This document shows positions 1 through 7,974 of a DNA stretch of 64,000 nucleotides, piece after piece. A program made the position numbers and the translations under genes. The stretch covers positions 61,855-125,854 of the forward strand of contig JAPLRU010000111.1 in assembly GCA_026399025.1 (NCBI GenBank), given 5' to 3'. Source of the DNA: Methylobacter sp. Lineage in GTDB: Bacteria > Pseudomonadota > Gammaproteobacteria > Methylococcales > Methylomonadaceae. Under the pieces are notes generated by a model. The model worked only from the letters and a program-made list of their open reading frames with translations. It ran no database searches and had not been told where the DNA came from. Positions within the stretch are counted from its first letter, which is position 1. The number at the start of each line of letters is the position of its first letter.

Positions 1-516
1 CATTTTTTTATCGGCATCGATTTTTTCCACATAAAAAACCAGGTCGCCCTGGCTGTACTCGCTAAATTTTCCGGCGGCAACGCCCCGGATATCGGCCGAT
101 TCCTCATCCTGATGGATGAGTTGATCCATTCTGGCTTCGGCCCAAGGCGAAACATAGAAGGACAAGCCGGTTGACAGCACGCTTAAAGGAAAAATCAGCA
201 GGAATATGGCGCGATACACGGTTCCGGCGCCGCCGCCTGCCGACGCCACGGCCGACATCTCCTGATCCCGGTACATCCGGCCCAAAACCATCAACACCGC
301 CATAAACAAGGCCGCCGGCAAAAACGCGGCGCCGGCGATAATGGTTTTCAAACCCAGAACGGTCAGCAAGGTTTGATTGGACACCTGCCCTTCAACCGCC
401 TTGTCGAGAACCCTGATGAACTGCCGACTGACGATAATAACGACGATAACAGACCAAACCGCCAGTAATGTTTTCAATAAATCCAAGGCGATCATTTTAT
501 CCAGGACGGTGATCAA
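1..516 (-). CDS. lptF: LptF, lipopolysaccharide export permease (N-terminal part, cut by window edge)
   Basis: LptF is one of the two inner-membrane permeases of the LptB2FG transporter, which extracts LPS from the inner membrane for the periplasmic bridge. The visible 170 or so residues contain the first transmembrane helix (KTLLAVWSVIVVIIVSRQFI), the RVLDKAVEG stretch after it, a second helix, the RMYRDQEMSA loop (family version: GRLYRDSEM), and the start of the periplasmic beta-jellyroll (FSEYSQGDLVFYVEKID). The gene runs off the left edge. A TTG at 516 gives MITVLDKMIALDLLKT, which aligns with the usual MxILDRYI start; an ATG at 495 is the alternative. Divergence from pepA is the standard gammaproteobacterial arrangement and supports the call. 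Confidence 0.85.
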   Translation of the reverse strand, partial: MITVLDKMIALDLLKTLLAVWSVIVVIIVSRQFIRVLDKAVEGQVSNQTLLTVLGLKTIIAGAAFLPAALFMAVLMVLGRMYRDQEMSAVASAGGGAGTVYRAIFLLIFPLSVLSTGLSFYVSPWAEARMDQLIHQDEESADIRGVAAGKFSEYSQGDLVFYVEKIDADKKM

Positions 517-757
517 TTGACGCCGCCCCGAGTTGTAGCCTTTGCTCCACTTTGCTTCCAAGCGTGTCTCCCATTAAAACGAATATGTTGTACAACGAAA
601 CCAAAAGGCGCGACGGTCATTAAAGAATATCGACATTCACCTTTAAATGGTAAGTAAAGGAGCATTTTATAGAAACAGTGCGATTAGCAGTAGCTCATTG
701 TGAGTGTCGCGATGTTTGAATAGTTACACCGTGTCTCTTCAATCAATATTTGTGCGG

Positions 758-763
758 TATAAT
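758..763 (+). promoter_or_regulatory. Probable -10 box of the pepA promoter
   Basis: A perfect TATAAT lies about 100 bases before pepA in the lptF-pepA divergent gap. No good -35 is seen 17 bases upstream (CTCTTC), so this is a hexamer match supported only by position. The rest of the 517-864 gap holds no gene. Confidence 0.35.
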
Positions 764-864
764 CACGGCTAAACCGCGCATCTTGTAACGGACGTCTCGA
801 ACAGGCTATTTCCGGCCTACTCAAGATGACACTCTCAATTCAACCCAAATAAGCGAGTTAAGTT

Positions 865-2358
865 ATGGACTATTCAATAGAAACAACACCCTTAGAAGAA
901 TTGCAATGCGATTGTGTCATTGTCGGTGTTTATCAAGACCAGCAACTCAGTCCTTCTGCAACCGTCCTTAATGCCTGCACCCAAGGGCTTATCAAAAATA
1001 TCGTCAACCGCGGCGACCTGAGCGGTAAAAACGGCGAAACCGCATTAATCAATTTTATTCCCGACAGTAAAATCGAGTCTATCTTGTTGGTCGGACTGGG
1101 TGAGAATAAGCCCTTATCCGGTAAAAACTATAAAAAAGCCTTGGTGGCTGCGGTTAACAGCTTGAAAAAGCCGCAGATCAAATCGGTCGTTTGCTGTCTA
1201 GCGGAATGCGACGTTGAAAACCGCGACCGGCAATGGAAATCCAGGCATATCATCGAGGTCTTTAGCGATGCGGTGTATCAATTTACTCATACAAAATCCG
1301 ATAAAGAAACCGAAAGCAAGATTGAAAAAATCGCTATCGCCGCCACCGAAACCGAGCGCGCATTAGCTTATGCCGGTTTGGTGCAGGGCAAGGCTGTTGC
1401 CGAAGGCACCGATTTGACCAAATACTTGGGCGATTTGCCGGGCAACATCTGTACGCCGACTTATCTTGCCGAACAGGCGATTGAGTTGGGCAAAAAATAC
1501 CCCAGTCTGACGGTTAAAGTGCTTGAAGAAGCGGATATGGCGGCGCTGGGTATGGGCGCTTTCCTGTCCGTTTCGCGCGGCAGCCGTCAACCGGCCAAAT
1601 TAATCAGCTTGGATTATCAATGCGGCGAGAAAAACGCCAAGCCTATCGTTCTGATTGGCAAAGGTCTGACTTTTGACGCGGGCGGCATTTCATTAAAACC
1701 GGCCGCCGGTATGGAAGAAATGAAATACGACATGTGCGGCGGCGCAACGGTTTTAGGGGTTTTGCTTGCCGCCGCGCAAATGCAATTGCCGCTGAATATT
1801 ATCGGGCTGATTCCGTCATCGGAAAATATGCCCGACGGCGACGCCAATAAACCGGGCGATATTGTGACCAGCATGTCCGGCAAAACCATTGAAATAATCA
1901 ATACCGATGCCGAAGGCCGTCTGCTGCTGTGCGACGCTTTAACCTATGCGGAACACTATAATCCCGATGTGGTGATCGATATTGCCACGTTGACCGGCGC
2001 GGTTGGCGTGGCTTTGGGGCGCATCACCGTCGGCTTGCTCGGCAACGACGACGCTTTATGTAATGACTTGCTTGCCGCCGGTGAGATCGCTAACGACAGC
2101 GCTTGGCGCTTGCCGCTCTGGGAAGAATATCAGGAACAACTTAAATCCAGCTTCGCCGACATGACCAATTCCGGCGGCAGAGACGCGGGCACGATCACGG
2201 CCGCATGTTTTCTCGGACGCTTTGCCGAAAAATTCCGCTGGGCGCATCTGGACATCGCCGCTACGGCTTGGCGATCCGGCCAAATTAAAGGCGCAACCGG
2301 CCGTCCGGTGTCGTTATTAAGCCAATATCTAATCGGCCGGGCGCATTCCGGAAGCTAA
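865..2358 (+). CDS. pepA: Leucyl aminopeptidase (M17 family)
   Basis: This is a cytosolic two-metal M17 aminopeptidase that removes N-terminal residues; in enterobacteria PepA also acts in Xer recombination and carAB control. The length of 497 residues is normal. The N-terminal alpha/beta domain spans about 1-170. The catalytic domain carries the metal-binding stretch IGKGLTFDAGGISLKP, the YDMCGGATVLG segment and the family signature NTDAEGRLLL, which includes metal ligands and a catalytic arginine. The ATG is the first in frame after the divergent gap. holC starts on the base following its stop codon, so the two are almost certainly co-transcribed. In many gammaproteobacteria pepA-holC-valS is one unit; here valS is about 54 kb away. 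Confidence 0.95.
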   Translation: MDYSIETTPLEELQCDCVIVGVYQDQQLSPSATVLNACTQGLIKNIVNRGDLSGKNGETALINFIPDSKIESILLVGLGENKPLSGKNYKKALVAAVNSLKKPQIKSVVCCLAECDVENRDRQWKSRHIIEVFSDAVYQFTHTKSDKETESKIEKIAIAATETERALAYAGLVQGKAVAEGTDLTKYLGDLPGNICTPTYLAEQAIELGKKYPSLTVKVLEEADMAALGMGAFLSVSRGSRQPAKLISLDYQCGEKNAKPIVLIGKGLTFDAGGISLKPAAGMEEMKYDMCGGATVLGVLLAAAQMQLPLNIIGLIPSSENMPDGDANKPGDIVTSMSGKTIEIINTDAEGRLLLCDALTYAEHYNPDVVIDIATLTGAVGVALGRITVGLLGNDDALCNDLLAAGEIANDSAWRLPLWEEYQEQLKSSFADMTNSGGRDAGTITAACFLGRFAEKFRWAHLDIAATAWRSGQIKGATGRPVSLLSQYLIGRAHSGS

Positions 2359-2808
2359 GTGGCTGAAGTCAGTTTTTACATACTGCCGTCGGAATCGTTA
2401 CGGGACAGGTATCTGTTCGCCTGTAAGCTGATCGAAAAAGCTTACCGTAGCGGTAGTTTTTGTTACGTGCTTACCGATTCCGACCAACAAAGCCAGATCA
2501 TCGACGACCTGCTCTGGACTTTCAGAGCGGGCAGTTTTATTCCGCATCAGCTATATACCGGCGAGTCGGCCGATATCGCGGCCATTGAAAAAGTTGTTTT
2601 GATAGGCTCGTTGAGTGCGCCTCCAAATTGGCAAAAAACAGTGTTCAATCTGTCTTCACATTATCCCGATCCGGGAGCACAAACCGAGCGCATTCTTGAA
2701 ATACTGGATAACAGCGAAACAACTAAAGAAGCGGGCAGAAGCCGCTATCGGCGGTATCAACAGTCAGGCATGACCGTTACCACGCATAATATGGCAAGGA
2801 CAAATTGA
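2359..2808 (+). CDS. holC: DNA polymerase III chi subunit
   Basis: HolC (chi) links the clamp-loader complex, through psi, to single-stranded DNA-binding protein during replication. The N-terminus VSFYILPSES and the core LIEKAYRSG, LTDSDQQSQIIDDLLWTF and SFIPHQL follow the chi fold, including the usual LWTFRAGSFIPH stretch. The length of 149 residues is typical. The start is a GTG that directly abuts the pepA TAA with no gap, implying translational coupling. It ends 22 bases before the converging gmk gene. The last 20 or so residues (RSRYRRYQQSG) are basic and less conserved. Confidence 0.88.
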   Translation: MAEVSFYILPSESLRDRYLFACKLIEKAYRSGSFCYVLTDSDQQSQIIDDLLWTFRAGSFIPHQLYTGESADIAAIEKVVLIGSLSAPPNWQKTVFNLSSHYPDPGAQTERILEILDNSETTKEAGRSRYRRYQQSGMTVTTHNMARTN

Positions 2809-2830
2809 AGCGGTCGATTATAAGAGTTGC

Positions 2831-3445
2831 TTAGGCAAGCAACGACCTTAGTAAAGGCTGAAGACTACCCATCTGCCGTTGCCGGGTTAAGCGATTGGCG
2901 ATGATGATGCTTTTTAATTCAGTCAGCGCCGCTGCAAAAACATCGTTAACCACCAGATAATCAAACTCGTCATAGTGACGCATTTCGGTAACGGCGTCGC
3001 GCATACGGCGGGCGATAATGGGTTCGTCGTCTTGGCCCCGATTTCTGAGACGCTGCAATAGAACGTCCGTCGAGGGCGGCAGGATAAAAATCGACAGACT
3101 GTCGGGCAGCAGTTGTTTAATTTGTTCCGCGCCTTGCCAGTCGATCTCAAGAATCACATCCAAGCCCTGTTTCAACTTGTCTTCTACGGTCTGCTGCGCG
3201 GTGCCGTAAAAATTATCGAAAACTTGGGCATGCTCTAAAAACGCCTGTTTTTCCAGCATGGCCTGAAACTCTGCAACGTTGACAAAATAATAATCCTGCC
3301 CGTGTATTTCGCCGGACCGCATCTGCCGGGTGGTATGGGAGACGGAAACGGTCAGGCCGGCCAAATCGGCAACCAGTTGTTTAACCAGACTGGTTTTGCC
3401 GGCCCCGGACGGAGCGGAAATAATATACAGTTTGCCGATAGTCAT
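2831..3445 (-). CDS. gmk: Guanylate kinase
   Basis: Phosphorylates GMP to GDP with ATP in the cytosol. The P-loop ISAPSGAGKTSL is at residues 9-20, followed by the GMP-binding region SVSHTTRQMRSGEIHGQDYYFV. DVILEIDWQGAEQIK and the lid RLRNRGQDDEPIIARRM are also typical. The length of 204 residues matches the family. It is the last gene of a leftward run that includes trmB, 52 bases upstream. In enterobacteria gmk precedes rpoZ-spoT; here a converging holC follows instead. Confidence 0.96.
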   Translation of the reverse strand: MTIGKLYIISAPSGAGKTSLVKQLVADLAGLTVSVSHTTRQMRSGEIHGQDYYFVNVAEFQAMLEKQAFLEHAQVFDNFYGTAQQTVEDKLKQGLDVILEIDWQGAEQIKQLLPDSLSIFILPPSTDVLLQRLRNRGQDDEPIIARRMRDAVTEMRHYDEFDYLVVNDVFAAALTELKSIIIANRLTRQRQMGSLQPLLRSLLA

Positions 3446-3497
3446 AAGTCATCAAATTGAAAGAGCCAAGATTCAAGCCATACGGCTCAAGTTGTTT

Positions 3498-4187
3498 TTA
3501 GTTTTTTTTAAAAATCAAATCCCAAACGCCGTGGCCTAAGCGCAGGCCGCGCTGCTCAAACCGAGTTAACGGACGATATTCGGGGCGCTCGCAATAAGCG
3601 CCGGTAAGGCTGGCATTGCTGAGGCCGGCACCGGCCGATAATACTTGCAGCATATGTTCCGCGTAATTTTGCCAATCGGTCGCCGCATGAAAATAACCTT
3701 CCGGCTTTAATTTCTTGGTTAATAATTCGATAAAGTCAGGTCTAACGATACGCCGTTTATGATGCTTTTTTTTCGGCCACGGATCGGGGAAAAACAAGTG
3801 CACGCCGCTGAGGCTATGCGCGGCAATTTTGTGGTCGATAATATCCATCGCATCGTGACAATAGATTCTAACGTTGGTCAGCCCTTGTTGATCCAGCAGC
3901 AGCATTAAATGACCGACACCCGGCTTATGCACTTCAATGCCGATATAGTCATTATCGGGGTTAGCCGCTGCCATTTTAGCCAAGCTGTCGCCGGTGCCGA
4001 AACCTATTTCAACAATCAACGGTGCGACGCGACCGAAAACCTGATTAAAATCATAGTCGGCAGTGGGGTCGAGACAATACCGGTTCCAATGATTATCCAA
4101 AGCTAATTGCTGACCTTGGGTAATCCGGCCTTGCCGACGAATAAAGCTGCGGATTCTATGCGCGGGAGTGTTTTCAGAAGAGAGCAT
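3498..4187 (-). CDS. trmB: tRNA (guanine-N7-)-methyltransferase
   Basis: Methylates N7 of G46 in the tRNA variable loop using S-adenosylmethionine. The Rossmann SAM-binding motif VEIGFGTGDSLAKMA is followed by IGIEVHKPGVGHLM, the HDAMDII acidic segment, and the TrmB signature VHLFFPDPWPKKKHHKRR, rich in basic residues for tRNA contact. The C-terminal TRFEQRGLRLGHGVWDL is also diagnostic. The length of 229 residues is normal. It lies 43 bases downstream of thiSG; a short hairpin sits between them. Confidence 0.95.
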   Translation of the reverse strand: MLSSENTPAHRIRSFIRRQGRITQGQQLALDNHWNRYCLDPTADYDFNQVFGRVAPLIVEIGFGTGDSLAKMAAANPDNDYIGIEVHKPGVGHLMLLLDQQGLTNVRIYCHDAMDIIDHKIAAHSLSGVHLFFPDPWPKKKHHKRRIVRPDFIELLTKKLKPEGYFHAATDWQNYAEHMLQVLSAGAGLSNASLTGAYCERPEYRPLTRFEQRGLRLGHGVWDLIFKKN

Positions 4188-4204
4188 GGCGACTAGGAAG
4201 CATA

Positions 4205-4224
4205 AAGGGCGTCTGAGCGCCCTT
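4205..4224 (-). terminator. Hairpin between thiSG and trmB (possible attenuator or weak terminator)
   Basis: AAGGGCG and CGCCCTT form a 7 bp stem with a 6-base loop in the gap between the thiSG stop and the trmB start. No proper U-run follows, so read-through into trmB and gmk is likely. Confidence 0.4.
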
Positions 4225-4230
4225 GTAAAA

Positions 4231-5208
4231 TTAAAAGAACAAGCCGTCTATCGGCGATGAGGCGGAGGCAAAACGCTTTCTCGGCATGCGTCCGGCCAAG
4301 AAGGCTTCCCGGCCGGCTTCGATGCCTTTGCGCATGGCCGAAGCCATCAGGATTGGATTTTTAGCGGCGGCAATCGCGGTATTCATTAACACCCCGTCGC
4401 AACCCAGCTCCATCGCAATGGCCGCATCGGACGCAGTGCCGACACCGGCATCGACCAAAATAGGCACATTGGCGTTTTCAACAATAGTCAGAATATTGTA
4501 GGGATTGCGCACCCCTAAACCCGAACCAATCGGCGCGGCCAACGGCATCACCGCGACGCAACCGATGTCTTCCAGCCTTTTGGCGGCAATCGGGTCGTCA
4601 TTGGTGTAGACCATCACGTCAAAGCCGTCTTTAACCAGCAATTCGGCGGCGACATAGGTTTCCGCGACATCGGGGAACAAGGTCAATTGATCGGCCAATA
4701 CTTCCAGTTTGACCAAGTTATGACCGCCCAGCAATTCCCGGCCCAAACGGCAGGTTCGTACCGCGTCTTCCGCGGTATAACAACCGGCGGTATTGGGCAG
4801 AATGGTGTATTTGTCCGGCGAAATGACGTCCAGCAAATTGGGCTCGCCCGGATTCTGGCCGATATTGGTGCGACGTATCGCTACGGTCACAATTTGCGCA
4901 CCGCTGGCTTCGATAGCCAAGCGGGTTTCTTCCAAGTCCTTATATTTACCGGTGCCGACCAATAATCTTGACTGGTATTTGACCCCGGCAAGCACAAAGG
5001 AATCATCTTGCCCGCCGCCGATAGCATGGACGATTTCCAAACGGTCGCCGGCCTGTAATACTTGGCTATCGTATTGTTGGAACGGCAAGATTTCCTTATT
5101 CAATTCAACCGCAATTTTTTTGCCGTTTAGTCCCAACTCGGCAATCAGATCGGCAACCCGGCTGTTTTCAGCGCAGTCGCGGGTGTCGCCGTTAACATAA
5201 ATCATCAT
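4231..5208 (-). CDS. thiG: ThiS-ThiG fusion: sulfur carrier plus thiazole synthase
   Basis: Residues 1 to about 66 are ThiS ([11 protein letters not shown] ... [13 protein letters not shown]), the ubiquitin-like sulfur carrier whose C-terminal Gly-Gly is normally adenylated and thiocarboxylated. Without a stop the chain continues into a complete ThiG from [20 protein letters not shown] through [20 protein letters not shown], the TIM-barrel synthase that builds the thiazole phosphate of thiamin. The ThiG Schiff-base lysine is most likely the K of NLVKLEV. Total length is 325 residues. Fused ThiS-ThiG proteins are known in databases, but the carrier glycine here would be internal unless cleaved. 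The start ATG overlaps the stop of the DAHP synthase gene (ATGA), indicating coupling. thiC is also in this window, under a TPP riboswitch. Confidence 0.93.
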   Translation of the reverse strand: MMIYVNGDTRDCAENSRVADLIAELGLNGKKIAVELNKEILPFQQYDSQVLQAGDRLEIVHAIGGGQDDSFVLAGVKYQSRLLVGTGKYKDLEETRLAIEASGAQIVTVAIRRTNIGQNPGEPNLLDVISPDKYTILPNTAGCYTAEDAVRTCRLGRELLGGHNLVKLEVLADQLTLFPDVAETYVAAELLVKDGFDVMVYTNDDPIAAKRLEDIGCVAVMPLAAPIGSGLGVRNPYNILTIVENANVPILVDAGVGTASDAAIAMELGCDGVLMNTAIAAAKNPILMASAMRKGIEAGREAFLAGRMPRKRFASASSPIDGLFF

Positions 5209-6293
5209 CGACTTAAACTCCGGCTGGTGTCCACGGTTCTGCGTTTTTGCACCGCCAGCGCCAGCTCTTTTAACAACGGGACGGTATCATCCCAGGATAA
5301 ACAAGCATCGGTAATGCTTTGACCGTAGACCAGCGGTTGGCCCTCAACAACTTTTTGATTGCCTGCTTTAAGATGGCTTTCGATCATTACGCCCATGATC
5401 CTATGGTCGCCGTTGGCGATTTGTTGGGCCACATCATCGCCGACAATCAATTGCCGTTGACACTGTTTTAAGCTGTTGGCATGACTGAAATCAATCATGA
5501 TATTTGGCTTTAACTCCGCTTTTACCAGGCCTTCGGCGACTTGCTCCACGCTGACCGCATCATAATTAGGGCGATCGTTGCCGCCTCTTAAAATGATATG
5601 CACGTCTTCATTGCCGGTGGTTGAGAAAATGGCCGAATGCCCGGCTTTATTCAACGAAATAAAGTGATGCGGACTCATCGCCGCGCCTATCGCATCAATG
5701 GCGATTTTTATGGTGCCGTCGGTGGAGTTTTTAAAGCCGATAGGACACGATACGCCCGAAGCCAATTCACGATGTCCCTGACTTTCGGTGGTTCTGGCGC
5801 CGATTGCGCCCCAGGCGATTAAGTCGGAAACATACTGCGGCGTGATCAAATCCAAATATTCGGTTGCGGCCGGGACGCCCGCTTCATTCACATCCAACAG
5901 CAACTGTCTGGCGATGCGCAGGCCTTTGTTGATATTAAAACTGGAATCCAGGTCGGGGTCGTTAATCAGGCCTTTCCAACCGACCGTCGTGCGCGGCTTT
6001 TCAAAATAAACCCGCATCACGATGACTAGATCGTCTTTTAGCTCGTCTTTGGCTATCTTTAAAAGGCGGGCATATTCATGCGCGGCTATCGGATCATGAA
6101 TGGAGCAGGGCCCCACTACCACGACCAAACGATCATCCAGGCCAAACAGTATTTTGTGTATATCCTGTCTGGCCAGCATAGTTGTTTGCGCCGCAGTTTC
6201 GCTAATCGGCATTTCAGTATGAACCTGAACCGGTGCAATGACTTCTTTAGTCGCACAAATTCGGAGGTCATCAGTGTTATATTTTGTTTGCAT
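5205..6293 (-). CDS. 3-deoxy-7-phosphoheptulonate (DAHP) synthase, class I
   Basis: Condenses phosphoenolpyruvate and erythrose 4-phosphate in the first step of the shikimate pathway. The class I (AroF/G/H) hallmarks are present: [66 protein letters not shown] and GVMIESHL. The length of about 362 residues is normal. The ATG at 6293 is preferred; a TTG at 6305 would add four residues. Neither has a clear ribosome-binding site. Which amino acid inhibits it cannot be told from sequence by eye. It is the first gene of the leftward thiSG-trmB-gmk run. Confidence 0.94.
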   Translation of the reverse strand: MQTKYNTDDLRICATKEVIAPVQVHTEMPISETAAQTTMLARQDIHKILFGLDDRLVVVVGPCSIHDPIAAHEYARLLKIAKDELKDDLVIVMRVYFEKPRTTVGWKGLINDPDLDSSFNINKGLRIARQLLLDVNEAGVPAATEYLDLITPQYVSDLIAWGAIGARTTESQGHRELASGVSCPIGFKNSTDGTIKIAIDAIGAAMSPHHFISLNKAGHSAIFSTTGNEDVHIILRGGNDRPNYDAVSVEQVAEGLVKAELKPNIMIDFSHANSLKQCQRQLIVGDDVAQQIANGDHRIMGVMIESHLKAGNQKVVEGQPLVYGQSITDACLSWDDTVPLLKELALAVQKRRTVDTSRSLSR

Positions 6294-6628
6294 GAAAGCT
6301 ATCAACCCATTGCAGGATTATTGTCGGAGTTTGGCATTTTAACCGATTTTAAAACGCTTTGGTTAGTTCTTGCCGCATCAATTGACCGCCGCTAAATTAT
6401 ACCTATCAGCTGTCGCTTGCTTGGTTTTAAACCGCCATGACTTAAATCGCCACAATTTTAAAAACAACAATATTTTTTACCCCCGCTTGCGCCACTGACC
6501 AAATTGATAAAAAAATTTATATTAATTTTCAGTTGCTTAAATCGTACTGTCTTGGTCTTGTTTAATTACCGGCACTGCTTTTTGCAAGATAAATCCAGAT
6601 CGAATGAGTGATTTTTTTATTTATAGTT

Positions 6629-6658
6629 TTGACACAACGCTGTCTATCATGATAAAAA
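6629..6658 (+). promoter_or_regulatory. Probable sigma-70 promoter for the small membrane protein
   Basis: A perfect TTGACA (6629-6634) is followed after 18 bases by TAAAAA (6653-6658), with TG one base upstream of that hexamer. The predicted start lies near 6665, leaving a leader of about 105 bases that contains two hairpins. Confidence 0.5.
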
Positions 6659-6693
6659 GTACCCTGTCGTTTACTTCTTAATTCGACAAGCAA

Positions 6694-6733
6694 CTCAATA
6701 AGAAGTTATTGAGCGGCCCCTTTGAGGAAAGGG
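6694..6733 (+). other. Two tandem hairpins in the leader of the small membrane protein
   Basis: CTCAATAA-GAAG-TTATTGAG (6694-6713) is a perfect 8 bp hairpin, followed five bases later by CCCTTT-GAGG-AAAGGG (6718-6733), a perfect 6 bp hairpin. Both lie between the promoter and the ribosome-binding site. They could stabilise the mRNA or control translation. Confidence 0.5.
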
Positions 6734-6770
6734 AATAAAACAATTAATATAAACTTTCGAGGATTTTAAA

Positions 6771-6962
6771 ATGGCTGAAGAACAAGAAAAAGATAACACA
6801 TGGTTGATCGCTGGTGTTGCTATTGCTGCTGTTATTGTTTTGGTTGTATTGTTGAAACAAGACGAAACTAAGCATTTACAAAGTGGTGCTGTTGCAGCGA
6901 GTAACGCTGAAGTGTTCTCGAAAATTGATGCGAAAAAAACCAGCAACAAAACTGCACAATAA
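6771..6962 (+). CDS. Small single-helix membrane protein, unknown function
   Basis: A 63-residue protein: an acidic start (MAEEQEKDN), one transmembrane helix (WLIAGVAIAAVIVLVVLL, about residues 11-28), then a hydrophilic tail rich in Ser, Ala and Lys. I do not recognise a family. Reality as a gene is supported by a good ribosome-binding site (CGAGGA about 8 bases before ATG), a consensus-like promoter, a structured leader and a strong intrinsic terminator directly after the stop. Together these define a compact single-gene unit likely to be well expressed. Small membrane proteins of this layout often modulate a larger partner, but nothing here identifies one. Confidence 0.75.
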   Translation: MAEEQEKDNTWLIAGVAIAAVIVLVVLLKQDETKHLQSGAVAASNAEVFSKIDAKKTSNKTAQ

Positions 6963-6982
6963 AATCAAAACGTAGTCGAATG

Positions 6983-7018
6983 AAAAATACCTCCCGTTAA
7001 TTGACGCGAGGTATTTTT
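6983..7018 (+). terminator. Intrinsic terminator of the small membrane protein gene
   Basis: AAAAATACCTC and GAGGTATTTTT form a perfect 11 bp stem around a 14-base loop, ending in a T-run. It begins 21 bases after the stop codon. The following 7019-7373 contains no gene; it holds a TGACCC-AATC-GGGTCA hairpin and short A/T-rich direct and inverted copies of a CGCAGATAACGCGGATGA-like word, related to one near 9610. Confidence 0.85.
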
Positions 7019-7373
7019 CTTCCCGCTTTACCTCCTTTCATAGTTCTTGACCCAATCGGGTCACATAATTCCTTACTACTTTCATCCGCTACGCTTTGGC
7101 ATTAGTACTCAGTCAAAATTTCTTGACCGGGGAAATCAGCTAGTCCTGTCAGCTAACGTGCGTCAAGAATATGCTGTTTTCGGCAAGTTTAAATGCGGCT
7201 GATTTTTTAAATTCAGTAAAGCTTTAGGCAACTCACAGCCAATAAAGCCGGCAAAAAAGAGAACGCAGATAACGCGGATGACATCAATAAACCTTTAAAA
7301 ATCTGCGTTAATCATAACGATTAGCGTCGTCTGCGTTTCATTATGGAAGAGCATTTTTACAAGTGGCCTTAGC

Positions 7374-7856
7374 TTAATCCCTGAAATTCTCAAACTGTAA
7401 GGGCATTTCCAGTTTTTCCTCCCTCAGCATTTTAATTACGCCTTGAAGATCGTCCCGGTTTTTGCCGGTTACTCTGACTTGGTCGCCTTGAATAGCCGCC
7501 TGAACTTTGAGTTTTTTATCTTTAATCAATTTAACGATTTTTTTGGCCAACGCCGAGTCCAGTCCCTGTTTCATGATAATTTCCTGGTGTACCGCTTTGC
7601 CGCCGGGCTTAGGATCGCCAACTTCCATGCAAGCTATATCGACGCCGCGCCGACTGAGTTTGGAGCAGACAATACTGAACATTTGCTGTAACTGAAACGT
7701 CGATCCGGAGGTCATGATCAATTTATCGTCGGTCAATTCAAAGTTGGAATCGGTGCCCTTAAAATCGAAGCGCGTGGTGACTTCTTTATTGGCTTGATCG
7801 ACGGCGTTTTTAATTTCGTGTTTATCAAATTCAGAGATGATGTCAAAAGAGGGCAT
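7374..7856 (-). CDS. yajQ: YajQ family nucleotide-binding protein
   Basis: YajQ is a small cytosolic protein of two ferredoxin-like domains; family members bind cyclic di-GMP or other nucleotides and act as effectors. The start MPSFDIISEFDKHEIKNAVDQANKEV, the segment TRFDFKGTDSNFEL and the end LREEKLEMPLQFENFRD are nearly the family consensus. The length of 160 residues is exact. It stands alone. A c-di-GMP turnover protein is encoded at 46.5 kb, but no link between the two can be claimed. Confidence 0.93.
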   Translation of the reverse strand: MPSFDIISEFDKHEIKNAVDQANKEVTTRFDFKGTDSNFELTDDKLIMTSGSTFQLQQMFSIVCSKLSRRGVDIACMEVGDPKPGGKAVHQEIIMKQGLDSALAKKIVKLIKDKKLKVQAAIQGDQVRVTGKNRDDLQGVIKMLREEKLEMPLQFENFRD

Positions 7857-7974
7857 GGTGGTATTAAACGCGGTAGCAAAAGGAATTTAACTATAATGAT
7901 GTTTCCTACATTATTCAACACCGTTCAGCGCTTGTGCCGAGGGCGTTTATAATGCGATGGCTGACGAAAACGTC

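Noticed and set aside
2826..2843. GTTGCTT-AGGC-AAGCAAC hairpin at the gmk 3' end as terminator
   Set aside because: It overlaps the gmk stop codon and lacks a T-run on either strand.
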